The notes beneath the pieces were generated by a model. The model was not told where the DNA came from, did no database searches, and was given only the letters and a program-made list of their open reading frames with translations. From the IMG/VR virus record IMGVR_UViG_3300006921_000175, positions 1 to 22,548 of that record: a stretch of 22,548 bases of DNA; one strand, written 5' to 3'. This DNA comes from a virus. The translations under genes and the position numbers were made by a program. Numbering within the stretch: position 1 is the stretch's first letter; each line of letters begins with the position of its first letter. Below, piece after piece: positions 18,782 to 22,548 of the stretch.

Positions 18782-19039
18782 ATGATGACTGAACTAAATC
18801 TAAACCGTGATGATCTTATCAAACTCCTAAAATTTACCCTGGCCAGGGTAAATGAATTAGAGAATATTATCTCCGAGGATGAACAACTGACCGAGGCGCA
18901 TGCAACAATTAGTGCTGCGAGAACTTTTATGACCGATACACCTTACCCACCAAATTGGCCATATGGTCAAAAATCAAAAAAAACTATGAAAAATAATTTT
19001 GATTATGAAATGGTGGACTATGGAGATTATGAGCCGTGA
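18782..19039 (+). CDS. Small phage protein, helical N-terminus, unknown (85 aa)
   Basis: ATGATG at 18782, after AAAGTAAAGG, starts a frame whose stop overlaps the GTG of thyX by four bases. The first half is an acidic helical segment (RDDLIKLLKFTLARVNELENII, AHATISAARTFM). The second half is a Pro/aromatic linker and a basic-then-acidic end (NWPYGQKSKKTMKNNFDYEM). No known motif is seen. Its coupling with thyX may mean it is simply carried as a leader gene. Confidence 0.55.
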   Translation: MMTELNLNRDDLIKLLKFTLARVNELENIISEDEQLTEAHATISAARTFMTDTPYPPNWPYGQKSKKTMKNNFDYEMVDYGDYEP

Positions 19040-19701
19040 GCGTTAAGTTGATATCACATTCTCGTTCATCAGTTGATAATTGGATGCAATCACCTCATGC
19101 TGATTTTACACATCTAGTTGCTTACTGTGCAAGGGTATCTAATCCAAGTAATCAGAACAACGAAGAAACGTCTGAAAAACTTATCAAGTATCTCATAAAG
19201 AACAAGCATTGGTCACCACTTGAAATGGTGAATGTTTGTTTGGAGATTAATACCACCAGAGACATTGCAAGACAGATGTTGCGACATCGCTCATTTTCAT
19301 TTCAAGAGTTTAGTCAGCGATATGCTGACCCAACAAAGGATATGGAGTTTGTTCGTCGTGGTGCCAGATTACAAGACCCAAAGAATAGACAAAATTCAAT
19401 TGATGCAGCATCTATTGATGTTCAAGACCATTGGGATATGCAACAGCAAGAAGTGATTGAACTTTGCAAAGAAGTTTATCAGTGGGCAATTGAAAAGGGT
19501 ATTGCCAAAGAACAGGCTCGTTCTGTTTTACCAGAAGGACTAACTATGTCTCGTATGTATATGAATGGCACGCTTCGTAGTTGGGTTCATTACATTGAAT
19601 TGAGAACAGCAAACGGAACGCAGAGAGAACATATGGATATTGCAACCGCATGTGCAATAGAAATTGCTAAGGTTTTTCCTTTACTGAATGAGGTTATTTG
19701 A
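19036..19701 (+). CDS. thyX: Flavin-dependent thymidylate synthase ThyX
   Basis: The start is a GTG overlapping the previous stop by four bases. The ThyX signature RHRSFSFQEFSQRY covers residues 83-96 (RHR-x2-S at the FAD/dUMP site; the usual Asn is Gln here, as in other proteobacterial/phage forms I recall). Upstream HWSPLEMVNVCLEI and downstream QARSVLPEGLTMSRMYMNGT, RSWVHYIELR and REHMDIATACA match the family end to end. Length (221) is normal. It makes dTMP from dUMP using methylene-tetrahydrofolate, FAD and NADPH, feeding phage DNA synthesis alongside the class II ribonucleotide reductase at the window start. Confidence 0.95.
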   Translation: MSVKLISHSRSSVDNWMQSPHADFTHLVAYCARVSNPSNQNNEETSEKLIKYLIKNKHWSPLEMVNVCLEINTTRDIARQMLRHRSFSFQEFSQRYADPTKDMEFVRRGARLQDPKNRQNSIDAASIDVQDHWDMQQQEVIELCKEVYQWAIEKGIAKEQARSVLPEGLTMSRMYMNGTLRSWVHYIELRTANGTQREHMDIATACAIEIAKVFPLLNEVI

Positions 19702-19703
19702 TT

Positions 19704-20006
19704 ATGGCTCTGATGCCAATTTATTTTACTACAAACAATACTCGTAAACGAAAGAAGTCAAAGAAGAAAGTTGTTGTTGCAAAAAAATTAGACCGAAGTA
19801 AACTCACTGGTATAAGTATTTCATCTCCAATATATAGACGTGAAACACCATATATACCTAGTAACAGCACTGGTATTGGTAACACAACCAAGAGGGACAA
19901 TAACCATGAGTTAGAAGTGTCCAAAAACTATACCATTGCTCCCGCCTATAACAAGGGTGCATATCAGGTTATAGGTAAAGATAACATTAAAGACATTGGA
20001 CGATAA
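19704..20006 (+). CDS. Basic N-terminus protein of unknown function (100 aa)
   Basis: The ATG at 19704 follows the thyX stop by two bases (the TTG at 19698 is a weaker start). The N-terminal third holds a very basic run (TRKRKKSKKKVVVAKKLDRS) suggestive of nucleic acid binding. The rest is rich in Ser, Tyr, Asn and Ile with repeated YIPSNSTGIGNTTK-like segments and no hydrophobic core. It is probably disordered. I recognise no family. It lies between thyX and the third oxygenase, in the same operon and closely spaced. Confidence 0.55.
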   Translation: MALMPIYFTTNNTRKRKKSKKKVVVAKKLDRSKLTGISISSPIYRRETPYIPSNSTGIGNTTKRDNNHELEVSKNYTIAPAYNKGAYQVIGKDNIKDIGR

Positions 20007-20007
20007 T

Positions 20008-20721
20008 ATGAGCGCGATTGAAATACCTGTCTTTCCGGCAGGCGTATTGAAGATTTATAATAACCCCAATCCACCTGAGATTCCTTCTATGGAGGATTTT
20101 CAGTTCAACCAGCAAGCAGTTTCAAATCCAGATACCACACAGTTTTTGGAGACACCAAACATTGTTGACCACGATGGTCTAGCAGATTTGAAAGTGTGGT
20201 TTGAAGAGTGTGTGAAAGACTATCTTGATAATGTAATGACATTGGATTATCGAGAGTTTTGGATTCATGAAAGCTGGTTGAACAAGGCTGCACCTGGCAG
20301 TTCTCAAAGTATGCATAATCATGGCAACTCTCTTATTAGTGGTGTATATTATGTTTCATCTACACCACAACATCCACCACTAGTGTTTGAGAAAATACCA
20401 TCAAATTCTGATCCGTTCTTCTCACTAAGAAAACACTACAGTAAGGCAAACGCAAACTTTACAAACAAGCTTGCCATGCCTTGCACTCAAGGTTCTTTGA
20501 TTATGTTCAACTCGTATCTATTCCACGGGTTTGGACAAAATGTGACAGACCAGTCAAGAGTAAGTCTAGCATTCAACGTTCTTGCAAACCTTACAGAAAA
20601 GGATGCATATCGCATTGACTTCGTAAAGAATGAACGATGGCTGAATACTGAGGATGCTACAAACTACACGGTTGACACTGATGGTTCATCGGGTTCCATA
20701 CAAAGACGCATGTCTAAATGA
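20008..20721 (+). CDS. 2OG-Fe(II) oxygenase-like protein 3
   Basis: It starts at the ATG at 20008, one base after the previous stop. The core has SQSMHNHGNSLISGVYYV (His103, then His105 in the HxH/HxD position), YLFHGFGQN (His173) and SRVSLAFNVLAN (Arg184). This gives the iron ligands and the 2-oxoglutarate Arg of the TIGR02466/2OG-FeII_Oxy_5 group. N-terminal GVLKIYNN and FWIHESWLNKAAPG are typical strands. At 237 residues it is somewhat longer than the other two. The C-terminal 40 residues are polar and Thr/Asp-rich. It overlaps the next gene by four bases (ATGA). Confidence 0.82.
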   Translation: MSAIEIPVFPAGVLKIYNNPNPPEIPSMEDFQFNQQAVSNPDTTQFLETPNIVDHDGLADLKVWFEECVKDYLDNVMTLDYREFWIHESWLNKAAPGSSQSMHNHGNSLISGVYYVSSTPQHPPLVFEKIPSNSDPFFSLRKHYSKANANFTNKLAMPCTQGSLIMFNSYLFHGFGQNVTDQSRVSLAFNVLANLTEKDAYRIDFVKNERWLNTEDATNYTVDTDGSSGSIQRRMSK

Positions 20722-21527
20722 AATCTGCTGTAGTTCTAGGTAATGGTGAATCACGTAGTTGGTTTTGTCCTGACTACTTAGAGTATCCCATTGCAAATTT
20801 AGAGTTGTGGGGATGCAATGCAATATATCGTGATGGTGTAGTAGACAATCTTGTTTCAATGGATTATGCCATGCAACAAGAAATCTACATGTCAGGATAT
20901 CCTTTGAACCATAAGTGTTGGTTTGCAAACTGGACTCGGGTTCCTACACAAGTTGCAGAAATGATGATGATGGGAACAACCATACCAAAAGAATTTGTTC
21001 ATTGGCCAAAATCAAATGCATCTGATGAATGTGTTATTTCGGGTAAAGATCCTGCCACAGTGCAGACAAGAATAGATGAGATGATGAAAGACTTTCCACA
21101 TCTTGACACAGAAGATTTGAAACTCAAAATGGAAAAGGATGTGGGTGTTTGGATTACACCAGTTTTTGATGAGGACCGTGTGCAGACTATTTCAAACCTT
21201 GAAGGTTGGTCTGCCGGAAATGTTGGATTGTTTCTTGCAGCAGAAAACGGTGCAACTGAAGTTTACATGTTAGGTTTTGACTTGAGTGATTACAAAAAAC
21301 CAGTGAACAACATCTACAAAGGGACAGAAAACTATTTGCCGAAGACAGCCAAAGGGTTTAATCCTGTCAACTGGATTATTCAGATGAACTCGGTGTTCGA
21401 GAAGCATCGCCGTGTAACTTTTTATTGGGTAGACAGCATATGGAAAGCCTATTCAGATAAATTTCTCACTCCTAATATAAAGCACATTGACAAGAATGCG
21501 TTTCTTGACAGAGTAGGAACATTTTAA
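20718..21527 (+). CDS. DUF115/GT42-like Rossmann protein (glycosyltransferase-like), unknown
   Basis: The N-terminal motif VVLGNGESRSWF and WGCNAIYRDG, followed by VSMDYAM, has the layout of the GNGPS...RCN motif of sialyltransferase-like GT42 and DUF115 proteins. Later, SAGNVGLFLAAENGATEVYMLGFDLSDYKKP (read in pieces) resembles their SGxYxxxxAxxxGxxEIYLxGxD motif. These families use nucleotide-sugar or related substrates and often decorate surface glycans. A conserved version occurs in T4-like marine phages without a named function. It could modify host surface structures, or bind a nucleotide for an unrelated purpose. It ends 18 bases before the gp32 promoter. Confidence 0.5.
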   Translation: MKSAVVLGNGESRSWFCPDYLEYPIANLELWGCNAIYRDGVVDNLVSMDYAMQQEIYMSGYPLNHKCWFANWTRVPTQVAEMMMMGTTIPKEFVHWPKSNASDECVISGKDPATVQTRIDEMMKDFPHLDTEDLKLKMEKDVGVWITPVFDEDRVQTISNLEGWSAGNVGLFLAAENGATEVYMLGFDLSDYKKPVNNIYKGTENYLPKTAKGFNPVNWIIQMNSVFEKHRRVTFYWVDSIWKAYSDKFLTPNIKHIDKNAFLDRVGTF

Positions 21528-21533
21528 AGGAGG

Positions 21534-21540
21534 ATAAATA
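21534..21540 (+). promoter_or_regulatory. Late-promoter-like ATAAATA before gp32
   Basis: GATAAATA lies between an orphan AAAGGAGG and the -35 element of the early promoter of gp32. It resembles the T4 TATAAATA late box. T4 gene 32 also has promoters of several classes. The evidence is the motif alone. Confidence 0.25.
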
Positions 21541-21545
21541 AACTA

Positions 21546-21574
21546 TTGACAACACACATTCGTTATGATACTAT
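21546..21574 (+). promoter_or_regulatory. Sigma70-type promoter for gp32 (TTGACA-N17-TACTAT)
   Basis: TTGACA at 21546-21551 with the ACTA prefix and TACTAT at 21569-21574 are 17 bases apart. Transcription would begin near 21581, leaving an A-rich leader of about 39 bases with AGGAG before the ATG at 21620. In T4 the gp32 leader is a target of autoregulation; here I see no clear pseudoknot. Confidence 0.78.
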
Positions 21575-21619
21575 TAATAAACACTATACGTTAACACACG
21601 AAAACATAAGGAGACAAAT

Positions 21620-22531
21620 ATGTCATTCGCATCAATGAAACGAAATAACGCACTTGATGATCTTCTGGGTGCCGCCCAGAAAGAAAGTGCACCCCAAGAG
21701 AAAAAGTCCTATGCAGATGAACGTCTGTGGAAGCCGTCTATGGATAAGACTGGTAACGGTTATGCCGTTATTCGTTTTCTTCCTGCTCCCGAAGGTGAAA
21801 CTCTACCTTGGGCTAAACTCTGGAATCACGCATTTCAGGGTCCAACTGGTCAGTGGTATATTGAGAACTCGCTGACTACTCTGGGGAACAACGATCCTGT
21901 TTCTGAGTATAACTCCAAACTTTGGAACTCTGGTATTGAGTCCGACAAAGAGATTGCTCGCAAGCAGAAGAGGAAGCTGCAATATTATGCCAACATCTAT
22001 GTTGTGACTGATAGTGCACATCCTGAAAACGAAGGTAAAGTATTTCTTTATCGATTTGGTAAGAAGATCTTTGATAAGGTCACAGAAGCAATGTCGCCAG
22101 CATTTGAGGACGAGACTCCAATCAATCCGTTTGATTTCTGGAACGGTGCGAACTTCAAGTTGAAGCTTCGTAAGGTTGATGGTTACTGGAACTATGATAA
22201 GTCAGAGTTTTCTGCACCATCTGCTTTGTTGGATGATGACGATGAACTTGAAGGGATTTACAACAAGTTGTATTCTCTTGAAGAGTTTACTGCATCGTCA
22301 AACTTCAAATCCTATGAAGAACTGAAGACTCGTTTTGAGTTGGTTCTTTCTGGTGTTACACCTTCTCGCACAGTTGAAACTCTTATGGAGAATGAACCTG
22401 TTGCGGCTCCAAAGGTTGAAACTAAACCAGAGGCACCGCCCCGTGTTAGTCAACAATCTGTTGCAAAGGCGGATCAGTCAGAAGGTGAAGATATGATGTC
22501 TTACTTTGAGAAACTGGCAGAAGAAGCCTAG
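21620..22531 (+). CDS. 32: gp32-like single-stranded DNA-binding protein
   Basis: The 303-residue protein opens with the LAST-type basic motif region (FASMKRNNALDDLLGA). It then has KSYADERLWKPSMDKTGNGYAVIRFLPAP, PENEGKVFLYRFGKKIFDKV, GANFKLKLRKVDGYWNYDKSEF and FKSYEELKTRFELVLSG (in pieces). These are close to T4 gp32 in the OB-fold core. An acidic C-terminus (SEGEDMMSYFEKLAEEA) provides the protein-interaction tail. It coats replicating phage DNA and recruits replication, repair and recombination enzymes, including RNase H. It has no cysteine at all, so the zinc finger of T4 gp32 is missing; a longer polar loop (YIENSLTTLGNNDPVSEY) sits in its place. It has its own promoter. Confidence 0.94.
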   Translation: MSFASMKRNNALDDLLGAAQKESAPQEKKSYADERLWKPSMDKTGNGYAVIRFLPAPEGETLPWAKLWNHAFQGPTGQWYIENSLTTLGNNDPVSEYNSKLWNSGIESDKEIARKQKRKLQYYANIYVVTDSAHPENEGKVFLYRFGKKIFDKVTEAMSPAFEDETPINPFDFWNGANFKLKLRKVDGYWNYDKSEFSAPSALLDDDDELEGIYNKLYSLEEFTASSNFKSYEELKTRFELVLSGVTPSRTVETLMENEPVAAPKVETKPEAPPRVSQQSVAKADQSEGEDMMSYFEKLAEEA

Positions 22532-22548
22532 AGAGACAGTAGGTATTG

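Overview
The window looks like a continuous piece of a T4-like (myovirus) genome from a marine phage. Every gene lies on the + strand, and most adjacent genes abut or overlap by 1-50 bases. Recognisable T4-type or marine-myovirus core genes are gp32 (ssDNA-binding protein), a T4-type RNase H (5' nuclease), a probable gp33 (late-transcription accessory factor), PhoH, a RecB/Cas4-like exonuclease, ThyX, the C-terminal end of a class II (B12-dependent) ribonucleotide reductase, DUF6433-like and DUF6552-like proteins, and several 2OG-Fe(II) oxygenases. A circularly permuted tmRNA whose tag ends in ALAA, a phage-encoded ribosomal protein bS21 and moderate AT-richness point to an alphaproteobacterial host. 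A SAR11-infecting pelagimyophage is the best guess. This is inference, because no structural genes or host sequence are visible.

Layout. 1-880: end of nrdJ, a small zinc-ribbon protein and a PD-(D/E)xK nuclease. 877-7335: a module that starts with a late-promoter-like motif and two paralogous membrane/coiled-coil proteins. It continues as a curli operon: CsgF, CsgG, curlin-repeat protein 1, a FecR-domain protein, curlin-repeat protein 2, a CHASE2-adenylate/guanylate cyclase and a small membrane protein. 7338-9527: two early-type promoters, a 17-kDa-antigen-like lipoprotein, bS21, a DUF6552-like membrane protein and unknown conserved genes. 9496-17441: DNA and nucleotide metabolism (RNase H, PhoH, exonuclease), two lytic-type enzymes (SleB-like and M15 peptidase), an asparagine-synthase-like PP-loop enzyme and two 2OG oxygenases. 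17450-18762: an RNA-rich segment with permuted tmRNA, an HTH protein, gp33, a coiled-coil protein, tRNA-Thr(UGU) and tRNA-Asn(GUU). 18782-22531: ThyX, a third 2OG oxygenase, a DUF115/GT42-like protein and gp32.

How the parts may work together. The most striking block is the curli cluster. CsgG is the outer-membrane secretion pore and CsgF its surface-side partner. The two curlin-repeat proteins are probable exported amyloid-type fibre subunits. FecR and CHASE2-cyclase form a periplasm-to-cytoplasm signalling pair that would make a cyclic nucleotide. A curli-related cluster has, as I recall, been reported as widespread in metagenome-derived pelagimyophages with unclear function. What stands out here is the cyclase and the FecR protein embedded in the operon, and a curlin-like C-terminus on FecR. 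The second theme is translation: bS21, tmRNA and two tRNAs. The tRNAs decode Thr and Asn, the residues in which the curlins are unusually rich. Five strong TTGACA-N17-TATNNT-like promoters, most within a CTATTGACA context, drive the small-gene, bS21, tmRNA, tRNA and gp32 transcripts.
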